From 66-474 sp044464225 (lineage in GTDB: Bacteria > Pseudomonadota > Gammaproteobacteria > Xanthomonadales > Rhodanobacteraceae), in assembly GCA_044464225.1 (NCBI GenBank), contig JBIQLN010000002.1:279942-343941 (forward strand): a stretch of DNA of 64,000 nucleotides, written 5' to 3'. A program made the translations under genes and the position numbers. This document shows, piece after piece, positions 9,401-17,211 of this stretch (position 1 is the stretch's first letter; each line of letters opens with the position of its first letter). The notes below the pieces were generated by a model. The model was not told the DNA's origin and searched no databases. It saw nothing but the letters and a program-made list of their open reading frames with translations.

Positions 9401-10096
9401 CGCCTCGCGCTGCAGCGCGATCAGCGAATCGGGATGGCGGCGGAATTCGTCGTTCAGCACCTTCACCGCGACGTACGGGTCGCGGTCGCGCGCTTCCACC
9501 TTGCGTTCGTCGCGCGCCAGGTACACGACGCCCATGCCGCCGCGGCCGAGTTCGCGTTCGAGGAGGAACCGTCCCTTCAGCAGCATGCCGACGGTCGCGT
9601 ATTCGCCACCCGATTCACCGGCGACGCGCTGCCAGGTCGACGCGTTGAGGCTGCTGTCCGAACCGACGGTGCCCTGCGTCTGCATCGGACGCGAAGCGGG
9701 CTGCACCACCGTCGCGGATTCATCGGCATCGGCGGCTGCAGGCCGCGGCCGGACCAGCGTGCCGTCATCCTGCGGCGAAGGCACCGGCGCCACGCGGGTG
9801 GCATCGCCGGTCGCCGCAAACGGGCCGATGCCCAGCACGCGGGTGGTTTCCGGATCGGGCTCCTCGTCGGCCGCAGGCGATGCCTGAGCCGGTTGCATGC
9901 TCGCGAGCTTGGCGAGCAGCGCGCGCACGATCTGCGGATCGAACCCCTCCTCGTCGCGCAACCGTTCGAGCCACGCGGTGTCGCGCGCATGTTCCTCCGG
10001 TGACACCGCACCGCGCGCCGTCAGCGCGTCGAACATCGCCGGCAACTTGAGTTCGCCGGAACGGAAGGAAGCAATGAGTTCTTGAAGGGATGCCAT
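6458..10096 (-). CDS. ppkA: T6SS serine/threonine kinase PpkA fused to an FGE-sulfatase-like domain
   Basis: Membrane Ser/Thr kinase that, in characterised T6SSs, phosphorylates an FHA protein to switch on secretion; PppA opposes it. The protein has 1212 residues. The kinase domain spans about 173-450: glycine loop ELGRGGMGVVY, Lys in YVAVKVL (about 202), catalytic loop HSDFKPGN (316-323) and DFG (336-338). The usual HRD is HSD here, so it is a non-RD kinase. One membrane segment follows (YGAVAAIVLAAAGYGASRY), then a long helical Ala/Gln-rich periplasmic part, a Pro/Ala/Thr linker and a C-terminal SUMF1/FGE-type domain (YRLPTDAEWLHAA, GLVNMTGNVWEWV, VMVRGGSYNNYW, VGFRVLREL). Only one Cys (SEC) sits where true FGEs carry a pair, so this domain is probably a binding module. 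It follows pppA by 11 bases. Confidence 0.92.
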   Translation of the reverse strand: MASLQELIASFRSGELKLPAMFDALTARGAVSPEEHARDTAWLERLRDEEGFDPQIVRALLAKLASMQPAQASPAADEEPDPETTRVLGIGPFAATGDATRVAPVPSPQDDGTLVRPRPAAADADESATVVQPASRPMQTQGTVGSDSSLNASTWQRVAGESGGEYATVGMLLKGRFLLERELGRGGMGVVYLARDERKVEARDRDPYVAVKVLNDEFRRHPDSLIALQREARRSQQLAHDNIVRVYDFDKDGTIVFMTMEYIDGNSLKTLIREEAFDGMPLAKARPLIEGMAWALKRAHTAGVVHSDFKPGNVMVTRDGVPKVFDFGIARAGKFVETAGEETVFDAGTLGALTPAYASLEMLRGGEPQPTDDIYALGCVAYELLTGKHPFDKVSAEVALKEGRKPPRVPGLTKRQNKTLADAVAFHAEQRLHNVLELIEGLRNVTWRERSRPLMGYGAVAAIVLAAAGYGASRYVGMQRVSSVVDRFAPGNPQHYANEDQAYQALVALGDDESPVVVKYSSVITQFLLGRLDAYWNPERKRFDYAGVQHVFQVRDKLKLFSPQLDVRRSAIDQQRNGLLNTLDTRLSDRTAAGALFEDQPDNVVETLAAIRAIDPHSALLDNPELELKYDIAIGQSLDAGRLDEARQRLALATRLFPQSKRLQQRAAQLATQQQATAASGAVLAQHTVPEARQALQRLAAAPSLAPEWQAEVDGNLRVLQADHSPATQQLLQKLANVIGAQAAEANTPAQVQRAAALVALGLQHVPASKPLLAQRDRLAALKAQAQAQLAAESSAAEVDSRINSMKRAVAAHDIGKAEESLARIRTLQPDNPFLKRDGPQLLAEAYLGEARSLIEDGKYRLAADTLGKGLQTLGPRSDLRNAHGRAVFVADVMRVRGKSMGADDIQRLRERLAVLDKSDPQGLDALQKTLKVRGALPEGSFAKLLDGLKPSVATAQPAPKLPATSAAPTPPAPAGETPTLSPRTSAPVAAAPTPAAPTMAPATPTAPSDPCARSGLAGRGRVCADRIGSGFGPALVVVPAGAGKAFAMSRSEITTHDFNQFCSATHQCTAKGGSGSLPVDDIDLAQAKAYTAWLTQVTGYTYRLPTDAEWLHAAKAGQDWNQAPDSNCIPPSAGADGGVGGPIAARGRQPNPWGLVNMTGNVWEWVVSGGQVMVRGGSYNNYWSECTVATHRDDNGSAQKDVGFRVLRELK

Positions 10097-10107
10097 GAAA
10101 CCGGAAC

Positions 10108-10827
10108 CTAATCCTGCAGCCGCACGACCACCGCGGAAACGTTGTCACGCGCGGCGCGACCCAGCGCGATGTCGAACATCTCGCCCAGTACCGCCTCGGG
10201 CGACGCAGACCGCCGGCAAGCCGCTTCGATTTCGGCGTCTGACATTTCCTTGTTGATGCCGTCGGAACACAGCACGAACTGGGTGCCGGGACGATTGCTC
10301 GCCACCACCCAATCCACGAACACGGATTCCTCGGCGCCGATCGCGCGCGTGAGCACGCCGCCACCTGCCTGCGGCTGCGAGGGGCCACCGGCGAACTGGG
10401 TCACGTCATCCTTGACGCCGTACACGTGGTCACGCGTGATCTGGACGAGTTGGTCGTCCTCGAAGCAATACGCGCGGCTGTCGCCGACCCACCCGCACAA
10501 CATGAAATCCTTGTCGTGCACCAGCACCACCACCGTCGAACCGATGATGTCCACGCCGCGCTCCTGCGCAATCCGGCGCAAATCGCCATTGATCCCGGAG
10601 AGGGTGTCTTCGATCGATTCGATGAAGTCGAAGGCGCTGCCGTCGCGCGGCAGCGCCGCGAGACGTTCGACGATCATGCCGCTGGCGTAGTCGCCGGCCG
10701 CGTGTCCGCCCAGGCCGTCGGCCACCACCCACAGGCCGGCTTCCTCGCGCACCAGGATCGCGTCCTCGTTGCGGCGCCGTACCTTGCCGGTGTCGGTGCG
10801 CCCGGCCGACTGGAACTTCATCGTCAT
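10108..10827 (-). CDS. pppA: PP2C-family protein phosphatase PppA
   Basis: Manganese/magnesium-dependent Ser/Thr phosphatase that reverses PpkA phosphorylation in T6SS control. The 239-residue start MTMKFQSAG at 10827 overlaps the tagF stop as ATGA; the longer start at 10857 would sit inside tagF. All PP2C metal-binding motifs are intact: RRNEDA, VVADGLGGHAAGD, GSTVVVLV, WVGDSRAYCF, LCSDGINKEMSD and ARDNVSAVVV. It lies between tagF and ppkA, as in other post-translationally regulated T6SS loci. Confidence 0.95.
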   Translation of the reverse strand: MTMKFQSAGRTDTGKVRRRNEDAILVREEAGLWVVADGLGGHAAGDYASGMIVERLAALPRDGSAFDFIESIEDTLSGINGDLRRIAQERGVDIIGSTVVVLVHDKDFMLCGWVGDSRAYCFEDDQLVQITRDHVYGVKDDVTQFAGGPSQPQAGGGVLTRAIGAEESVFVDWVVASNRPGTQFVLCSDGINKEMSDAEIEAACRRSASPEAVLGEMFDIALGRAARDNVSAVVVRLQD

Positions 10828-12353
10828 GTCCCCACCTCGATGACCGCCACTGGCCATTGCGCGGACTCGCCCCCGAGATCCGCGGCGGCCCCGATCCGTG
10901 CGCGCACCTCTTCACCGGAACCCGCCTGCAATGCGCCGGCGAGGGCGTCGTCCGAAAGTCGCAGGAGTGTATCAGTCGCCATCAACAGCAATCGGTCGCC
11001 GCGCTCGACATTGCAGCGCACTTCGTCCAGACGCAGCGCATCGGCGGCGCCGACACCCGGCGCGCGCGGCGCGGCGGCCGGGGACAGGATGCCGGCCAGA
11101 TCGCCGGGACGCAGCGTGTCCGCTTCGGAAAGCGCGGCCGCGGCATCGACTTCCGTCGTGAACAATGGTCGCAACCGGCCCCGCCGCCAGTGCCACGCGG
11201 CGGCAGCGCCGGCGCGCAGCAATTCGGCACAACCATCGGCGACACGCGCCACCAGCACCGCCGCATCCTCGGGCACCGGATCGATCAAGTCCCCGCTGCG
11301 CTCCCGCAACGACGGGTGCAGCGCCGAAAGCCGCTCGCGCACATCATGCATGCCGGCCAGCGCTTCGGCCAGCGCTTCCGACACGCGCGTGGCCGCCTGC
11401 CGGCGCGGATCGGCCGCGCCGTTGTCGGCGACGATCAGCGTGACCTGTTGCTCATGCCACTGCGCGACCGGTGCGGCAACGGGCGGCGATGGCGTGATCT
11501 CCGATGGCATATCGTCGCGCTCGTCCGCGATCGGCATCGTGACGTCCGGTGACGAAGGCATCGCCAGCAAATCGGCGAGCACGTCGTCCACCTCGCCTTG
11601 CGCCGTGGCAGGGTGGTCGAGGACAGGTTCGGCTTGCGGTGTCGGCGCGGTTGCACGCGGCGCTCCTTGCGCTTCTGCATCGACGAGAAAAGCGCCGTAT
11701 TCGTCGGGCGCCGGCAAACCATGCGTCGACAGCACCGCGGGCGACATGCGCACACCGCCGGACGTCCACCACAGGCAGCGATCTCCGGCTTCGACACAAC
11801 GCATCCACAACGCTGCGAGCTGGCGATCCTCGCCCTTCCGCAACCAACTCGTGCGCACCGCGCCGCGCCAGTCGCCCCGGAGCGAATCGGTTGCGCCGCT
11901 GCCGGCAAGCCATGCCTGCGGATCGGGCAAGGCCTGCACCGCGGCATCGAACGCATCGACCGAAACCGTCGCATCGGCACGTGCGCACCGATAAACGTCT
12001 TCCACCATCGCGAACCAGCCGCCGGCTTCGGCCACGACACGCGACAACACGTCCGGCGCTTCGACCGCGTGCGCGAGCACCATCGGGAATCCGCGACCGA
12101 CACGATCGATCGCCGGCCCCATCACCCCGATCCATGCCGACTCGCCGCATACGCCCGGCATCAGTGCGAACCGCCACGCCGGCGCCTCGCGCCAGATGTC
12201 GTGCCACGCGTCACCCAACGTCGCGCGCGCGGCGTTCACCGCGACTTCAAAGCCCGCGTCCCAGGCCGCCACGAAGCCCGGGGGCAGGCGACGCTGCAGG
12301 AAGTCTCCGGCGCCGGGGAGCTTGCCGTAGAAGCCCACTTCCCCCCGTGGCAT
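10824..12353 (-). CDS. tagF: T6SS regulator TagF with a degenerate C-terminal PP2C-like domain
   Basis: TagF proteins hold the T6SS in check after translation. Residues about 1-170 are the TagF/ImpM domain (GEVGFYGKLPGAGDFLQRRL, FALMPGVCGESAWIGVMGPA, GRGFPMVLAH). At 509 residues it is about twice the size of stand-alone TagF. The C-terminal 200 residues align by eye with the neighbouring PppA: VADNGAADPRRQA against VADGLGGHAAGDY, and GDRLLLMATDTLLRLSDDAL against GTQFVLCSDGINKEMSDAEI. The Asp-Gly of the metal site is lost (DG to DN, SDG to ATD, DN to QW), so catalysis is unlikely. Known TagF-PppA fusions (Agrobacterium) give precedent. It ends in a 4-base overlap with pppA. Confidence 0.9.
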   Translation of the reverse strand: MPRGEVGFYGKLPGAGDFLQRRLPPGFVAAWDAGFEVAVNAARATLGDAWHDIWREAPAWRFALMPGVCGESAWIGVMGPAIDRVGRGFPMVLAHAVEAPDVLSRVVAEAGGWFAMVEDVYRCARADATVSVDAFDAAVQALPDPQAWLAGSGATDSLRGDWRGAVRTSWLRKGEDRQLAALWMRCVEAGDRCLWWTSGGVRMSPAVLSTHGLPAPDEYGAFLVDAEAQGAPRATAPTPQAEPVLDHPATAQGEVDDVLADLLAMPSSPDVTMPIADERDDMPSEITPSPPVAAPVAQWHEQQVTLIVADNGAADPRRQAATRVSEALAEALAGMHDVRERLSALHPSLRERSGDLIDPVPEDAAVLVARVADGCAELLRAGAAAAWHWRRGRLRPLFTTEVDAAAALSEADTLRPGDLAGILSPAAAPRAPGVGAADALRLDEVRCNVERGDRLLLMATDTLLRLSDDALAGALQAGSGEEVRARIGAAADLGGESAQWPVAVIEVGT

Positions 12354-12357
12354 CCGT

Positions 12358-15300
12358 TCAGCCCCCGCACCGGAAACGCTGCACCGCCGTGTTGAGGAAC
12401 GGATTCCTCAGGTTGCCGGCCAGGATCACGACCTTCGCCACGTGCCCGCCGAAATCGAAGGTGGCGAGATAGCGCAAATCCGATTGCTTCTGCAGATGCG
12501 CCGCCTGCAAGGCATGGAAGAAGGCCCAGTCACCCTGGTAGCTGAAGGTGCTGAGCAGATTGCCCGCCGGATCCCAGGCCGAAACGGTCACCAGCCCCGG
12601 CTTCGGGCCCGGCCACTTCATCGCCATCCGCGTCGCGCCGCCGGGCTGGTAGGTGAAGGACTGGCCGTCCACCTCGATCGTCAGCTTGCCGATGCCGGCA
12701 TCCAGTTGCGGATCGGCGATGCTGAAATCGACCAGCGGCGCATTGGCGCCGTTCGGGAAATACATCTGCTTGATCTGGTCGGCCAGTTGCATCTGGGCCA
12801 GCATGCCGGGCGGGCCGGCGACCCCGCCCGGACCGGATTTCCATTTCCAGGTCGCACCGCTGGCATCGACCAGCTTCGCCAGCGTCTGCTTGTAGTAGCT
12901 GTCGTAGCTGCCGCCGTAGCCGAACAGGCCCGCGAAATTCTGCAATGGAATGTCGTTGTGGCTGGTGGCCACGAACGGATAGCGCCCGTGCGTGAACGTC
13001 GCGCAATCCTTGCCGACCGCCTGCTGGAATTGCTGGCCGAGTGCGCTCTGCGTGCCGCTGGCGACCAGCGCCTGGCTCTTGCCGGTCAGCGCCGCCAGCC
13101 AGCCCGAAACCGGCGCGGGCAACGCCGCGACCTGCTGCTGCGCCAGCAGCAACTGCGGATTCGGCTGGCCGGCCGCGTCGGTGAAGTCGCTCATCGTCAA
13201 AAGCGTCTTGCTGAGCTGGTCGATCGCGGCGAGGGTCTGGTCGATCGGCGCGGCGCCCGGGGCGCCTGCCGTCAATTTGTCCAGTGCATCGAAGTGCGCG
13301 CTGATCGCGTCGCCCGGCTTGGCCGCGGGTGCGGCGGTACCCTCGCCGCCGGCCGATTCCGCCAGCACGCGCGACAAGGCATTCTGGGTGGCCTTCTGCT
13401 TCGCCCTTTGCTCCGCGAGTTTCGCGACGGCGGCCTCGGCCTTGTCGCCGCCCGACTCGGGCGGCGCGCGCAACATGTCGCTGGTGTTGTCGGCGACGAC
13501 TTTCAACAGCGCCTTCAGCGGTGAACTCGGACCTGCGAGCTTGGCCGCGATCGCACTGGCATCCTGGATGCTGGTCACCGGCTGCAGCGCGATGTCGTTC
13601 AGCAGTCCATCCCAATAGGCGATGTAGTCCTGTTCGTACAGCGCCAGCACCTGCTGCTGCATCCGCGCTCGCGCAAGCGCATCCATCTTCGCCGCACCGA
13701 ACACCCAGTCGTCCTTGGCGAACTGATCCACCGCCCCCGCGATGCCCTTGTCCGCTTCGCGCCGGAACACCGTTTGCGTGTACAGCGCGGGAACCGGCTG
13801 CGACAACGGCGCACCGCTGTTGCGGCGGAACACGTTGCCGAGCAGGCCGAGTTCCTTGTCGAGGTGCAGCGAAGGATCGCTGGATGCCGATTCGGCCAGC
13901 TTGAGGTTGCCGTACACCAGCGTCGAAAGATCGGCGGTCTGCAACGTGTTGCGCGCCTGCGCAACCAGACCCTGGTCGATCGGAATCGCGCGCAGCTTCT
14001 TCGGATCCTCCACCAGCGCCGCGAACTGCTTTTCGAGCGCCTGCTGCAGCACCGGATCGGCCGGGTAGATCTTCTGCCACTCGATGTTGGTGAGCGCGAC
14101 CAGCTGGTCGACGTCGCGGTGCGCGGGCTCGCCCAGCATCAGGTAACCCTTGAGGTAGTAATAGAGCGCCTGCGGATCGGCGGCACTGGCTTCCAGCCCG
14201 TTGCGGAAACGCATCGCGACGCCCGGCAGCAGCAACGCATTCAATTCGCGCAGGTACCCGGCATGCACTTCCTTGCCGACCGCGTTGCCCTGGTACAGGC
14301 CGAAACGCATCAGCCACGGCACATCGCCTTGGTACTGCCGCGCCACGGCCTGCACCGATGCCATCGCATCCAGCCGCTGCAGGGCCTGCGCAAACCAGGT
14401 CTTGTCATCGGCCGCGCCGGTGACATCCGCCTTGGCGGGATACTGCGCGATCGCCTGCTGCACCTCGGCGAGGTAGGCGCGGTTGCGACCGTAGCTGGTG
14501 AACAGGCCCGCGAGCAGCAGCACCGTCACCGCCAGCACGCCCGCCCACGCCGCGACCTGCAGGAGCACCTTGCGGCGTTCCAGTTTCGGATTGGTGCCGG
14601 CGAAACCCGACTCCGGGAGCAGCACGTCCTTCAGCAACCGCTCGACGAAGAAGGTGCGCGGCTTGGCGCTGGACGCGGGCACGCGCGCCGGATCGAGGCC
14701 GAACGTGCGCGCGACTGCACCCATCATGCGATCGATCGGTGTGCCTTCCTGGGTGCCGGAGGTCAGGTACACGCCACGCAGCAGGGGTGGCGTGCCGTAC
14801 TGGTGACCGCTGAACACGCCTTCCACGAACTGCCGCACCGTCTCGCGCAGCGCCGTGAGTTGCAGCGGGAACGACAACACGGCGGCACGCCGGCTGCCAT
14901 CGCGCTCGGCGTGCAGGCGATCGAACACGCGGGCGTTGAGTCGTTCCAGCAGGATGTCGAATTCGCCCGCCAGCGACTGCGCGGCGCTGCCGTCCATCGT
15001 CTGTGCAACGGGGAACGAGACACCCCACACCTGGCTGCGCTGTTCGGGATCGAGATTGTCGAAGAACTCCGTGAAGCCGGCGACCAGATCGCATTTGGTC
15101 AGCACGAGGTACACCGGCACGCCGATCCGCAACTGCTCGCCCAGTTCGTCCAGGCGCCGGCGCACCGCCGCGATGTGGTCGCGCAGCCCCGCGGCGTCCA
15201 GCACCATCAGGTCCGAAACGCTCATCGCCACCATCACGCCGTTGATCGGACGACGCCTCCGGTACCGCCGCAGCAGGCGCAGGAATTCCGCCCAGGCGCC

Positions 15301-15891
15301 GGCGTCGGCGTCGCGATCGGAGTCCTGCGTGGTGTAACGTCCGGCGGTGTCGAGGAACACCGCTTCGTCGGTGAACCACCAGTCGCAATTGCGGGTGCCG
15401 CCAATGCCGCGCAGGGCGTCCTTGCCGAAACGTTCGGACAAGGGGAAGTTCAGGCCCGAGTTCTGGATCAGCGTGCTCTTGCCCGAACCCGGCGGCCCGA
15501 TCACCACGTACCACGGCAGCGTGTACAGATTGCCGCCGCCGCGCCGGCGCTTGCGCAGCGTCACCACCGCTTCCTGGAAACGGTTCTGCAATTGCGCGCG
15601 CTCGTCGGCGCCGCGCGTGTCGTGCGCGTCCGGCGCGGCCTCGACCTTGGCGACGTCGCTGGAAAGCTGCGACGCCTTGCGCCGCTCGCGCAACTGCAAC
15701 ACCTGCAACCAGATCGCCCAGATCGCGACGACCACCACGATCAGCACCAGCCGCGCCACCGCGCCGGCCAAGGGCTGCGCATCGCCGATGCCCAGCCACG
15801 GGCCACCGAACCAGATCAGCAACGCCAGCAGCACCACGCCGATCAGCGCGATGAACCACCCGGATTTGAACAAGCCCAGCATCTTCTTCAC
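12358..15891 (-). CDS. tssM: T6SS membrane-complex protein TssM (IcmF family)
   Basis: Inner-membrane scaffold of the T6SS trans-envelope channel, partner of TssL. It has about 1177 residues with three membrane segments: WFIALIGVVLLALLIWF, LVLIVVVVAIWAIWLQ and, near residue 445, WAGVLAVTVLLLAGLF. The cytoplasmic loop carries a Walker A P-loop (GPPGSGKSTLIQNSG) and NTPase features (FLDTAGRY, VLTKCDLV). The C-terminal half is the IcmF-related and beta-rich periplasmic part (FTYQPGG, KWPGP, GDWAFFHAL). The GTG at 15891 is preferred because GGAGGG lies 9 bases before it; a TTG at 15900 overlapping the tssL stop is the alternative. Confidence 0.95.
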   Translation of the reverse strand: MKKMLGLFKSGWFIALIGVVLLALLIWFGGPWLGIGDAQPLAGAVARLVLIVVVVAIWAIWLQVLQLRERRKASQLSSDVAKVEAAPDAHDTRGADERAQLQNRFQEAVVTLRKRRRGGGNLYTLPWYVVIGPPGSGKSTLIQNSGLNFPLSERFGKDALRGIGGTRNCDWWFTDEAVFLDTAGRYTTQDSDRDADAGAWAEFLRLLRRYRRRRPINGVMVAMSVSDLMVLDAAGLRDHIAAVRRRLDELGEQLRIGVPVYLVLTKCDLVAGFTEFFDNLDPEQRSQVWGVSFPVAQTMDGSAAQSLAGEFDILLERLNARVFDRLHAERDGSRRAAVLSFPLQLTALRETVRQFVEGVFSGHQYGTPPLLRGVYLTSGTQEGTPIDRMMGAVARTFGLDPARVPASSAKPRTFFVERLLKDVLLPESGFAGTNPKLERRKVLLQVAAWAGVLAVTVLLLAGLFTSYGRNRAYLAEVQQAIAQYPAKADVTGAADDKTWFAQALQRLDAMASVQAVARQYQGDVPWLMRFGLYQGNAVGKEVHAGYLRELNALLLPGVAMRFRNGLEASAADPQALYYYLKGYLMLGEPAHRDVDQLVALTNIEWQKIYPADPVLQQALEKQFAALVEDPKKLRAIPIDQGLVAQARNTLQTADLSTLVYGNLKLAESASSDPSLHLDKELGLLGNVFRRNSGAPLSQPVPALYTQTVFRREADKGIAGAVDQFAKDDWVFGAAKMDALARARMQQQVLALYEQDYIAYWDGLLNDIALQPVTSIQDASAIAAKLAGPSSPLKALLKVVADNTSDMLRAPPESGGDKAEAAVAKLAEQRAKQKATQNALSRVLAESAGGEGTAAPAAKPGDAISAHFDALDKLTAGAPGAAPIDQTLAAIDQLSKTLLTMSDFTDAAGQPNPQLLLAQQQVAALPAPVSGWLAALTGKSQALVASGTQSALGQQFQQAVGKDCATFTHGRYPFVATSHNDIPLQNFAGLFGYGGSYDSYYKQTLAKLVDASGATWKWKSGPGGVAGPPGMLAQMQLADQIKQMYFPNGANAPLVDFSIADPQLDAGIGKLTIEVDGQSFTYQPGGATRMAMKWPGPKPGLVTVSAWDPAGNLLSTFSYQGDWAFFHALQAAHLQKQSDLRYLATFDFGGHVAKVVILAGNLRNPFLNTAVQRFRCGG

Positions 15892-15896
15892 GAGCT

Positions 15897-17210
15897 TCAA
15901 CCCTCCGGGATGTAGATCAGGTCGACGCGGCGATTGCGCGCGCGATTCGCCGGAAGATTCGGCGGCAATGCGATCGGCTTGGAGGCGCCCGCGCCGCTCG
16001 ATTCCAGCCGGCCAGGATCATCGAGCCCGTCGTCGAGGATCTTCACGACGGCGTCGGCGCGCGCCGCGGACAGCGCGAAGTTGTCCTTGTACTGCAGCGA
16101 ACGCACCGGCACGTCGTCGGTGTTGCCGACCACGATCACCCGTCCCGGCACCTGGTTCAGCGCCGCGGTGATCGCATGCAGCACCGGAACGACTTCTGCC
16201 CCGACCTCGACGCCACCGGACGCGAACATCCCGGTGGCGGACAACCGCACCAGTTCGCGGCCGTTGTCCTGTTCGATGATCTGCAGCTTGCCGGCGTCCG
16301 CCTCGGGCGCCAGCAATTCCTTCAGCGTCTTGTGCGGCACCGGCTTGCGGGCGTCGGGCAGGGCCACGTTTTCCAGCCCCACCTGCGAGGCCAGCGCGCT
16401 GATCGGCGAGGATGCGGTGTTGAGCCGGGCGTAGAAGAACAGGAACGCGCCGAGCAGCACGCACGCGGCGGCGGCGGCGATCACCCACAGCGGCACGTAA
16501 CGCACCAGCGGATTGCGGCGGTCTTCGATGCCGCGCCAGTGCGGCGCCAGTTCCGCGGCAGGCGCCGCGCGCTGGATCCGGATGCGCTGGTAGAGATCTT
16601 CCTGGATATCGGCCAGCCTGGCGCGGCCACCGGATTCGATCTGGTACCGTCCCGCGAATCCCAGTGCCAGGCACACGTACATCAATTCCATCAGGTCGAT
16701 GTGCCGCGCGGCGTCGGCGTACAGGCGCTCGAGGATCTGGAAGAACTTGGCGCCGCCGTAGGATTCGCCGTGGAAGGTGACCAGCAGCGTCTTCTGCGAC
16801 CAGCCGCTTTGTTCGCCCCACGGCGCATTGAGCACGGCTTCGTCGAGCATCGTGCACAGCACGTAGCGCGCAGCGGTTACGGTCTGCGCCGGCACGCTGG
16901 CGGACTGCGCGCGGGCCTCGAAACGGCGGATTTGCGCCACCGCCTGCTCGCGCAGGCGCGCCACGTCGGGCGGCGATACGCTGTGCCGCAGTTCCACGCC
17001 CAGAAGCAGCAGTGGCGTGGCAGCCCGCACCAGCGTATTGCTGCCGCCGGCCAGCAGTGCGTTGACGTCGGCCGGCGTTTCGGGGGGCGGCGCCGGTGCC
17101 CGCGGTTGCGCCGGCGCCGCCGGCGGCGGCGGTGCGGCGACCGGCGCGCCACGCGGGCGCACCACGGTGCGGTCGTCGGAATCGTCGCCGAAAGGCCCGG
17201 AGGTGTTCAT
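15897..17210 (-). CDS. tssL: T6SS membrane-complex protein TssL with OmpA-like peptidoglycan-binding domain
   Basis: DotU-family inner-membrane protein that completes the membrane complex with TssM and links the baseplate to the envelope. It has 437 residues. An Ala/Pro-rich N-terminus is followed by the DotU domain (about 60-230: LCTMLDEAVLNAPWG, FFQILERL, ELMYVCLALGFAGRYQ). One membrane segment follows (PLWVIAAAAACVLLGAFLFFY, about 238-262), then an OmpA/MotB domain (VVGNTDDVPVRSLQYKDN, LSAARADAVV, NRARNRRVDLIY). The OmpA extension can anchor to peptidoglycan in cis, which matters because no tssJ lipoprotein or separate OmpA partner is present. It starts one base after the tssK stop. Confidence 0.95.
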   Translation of the reverse strand: MNTSGPFGDDSDDRTVVRPRGAPVAAPPPPAAPAQPRAPAPPPETPADVNALLAGGSNTLVRAATPLLLLGVELRHSVSPPDVARLREQAVAQIRRFEARAQSASVPAQTVTAARYVLCTMLDEAVLNAPWGEQSGWSQKTLLVTFHGESYGGAKFFQILERLYADAARHIDLMELMYVCLALGFAGRYQIESGGRARLADIQEDLYQRIRIQRAAPAAELAPHWRGIEDRRNPLVRYVPLWVIAAAAACVLLGAFLFFYARLNTASSPISALASQVGLENVALPDARKPVPHKTLKELLAPEADAGKLQIIEQDNGRELVRLSATGMFASGGVEVGAEVVPVLHAITAALNQVPGRVIVVGNTDDVPVRSLQYKDNFALSAARADAVVKILDDGLDDPGRLESSGAGASKPIALPPNLPANRARNRRVDLIYIPEG

Positions 17211-17211
17211 G

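Noticed and set aside
6521..10003. 1160-codon plus-strand ORF opposite ppkA
   Set aside because: Arg/His/Gly-rich translation, no domain; ppkA on the other strand has full kinase and FGE motifs.
13774..15915. 713-codon plus-strand ORF opposite tssM
   Set aside because: Antisense to a clearly coding IcmF gene; composition typical of a shadow frame.
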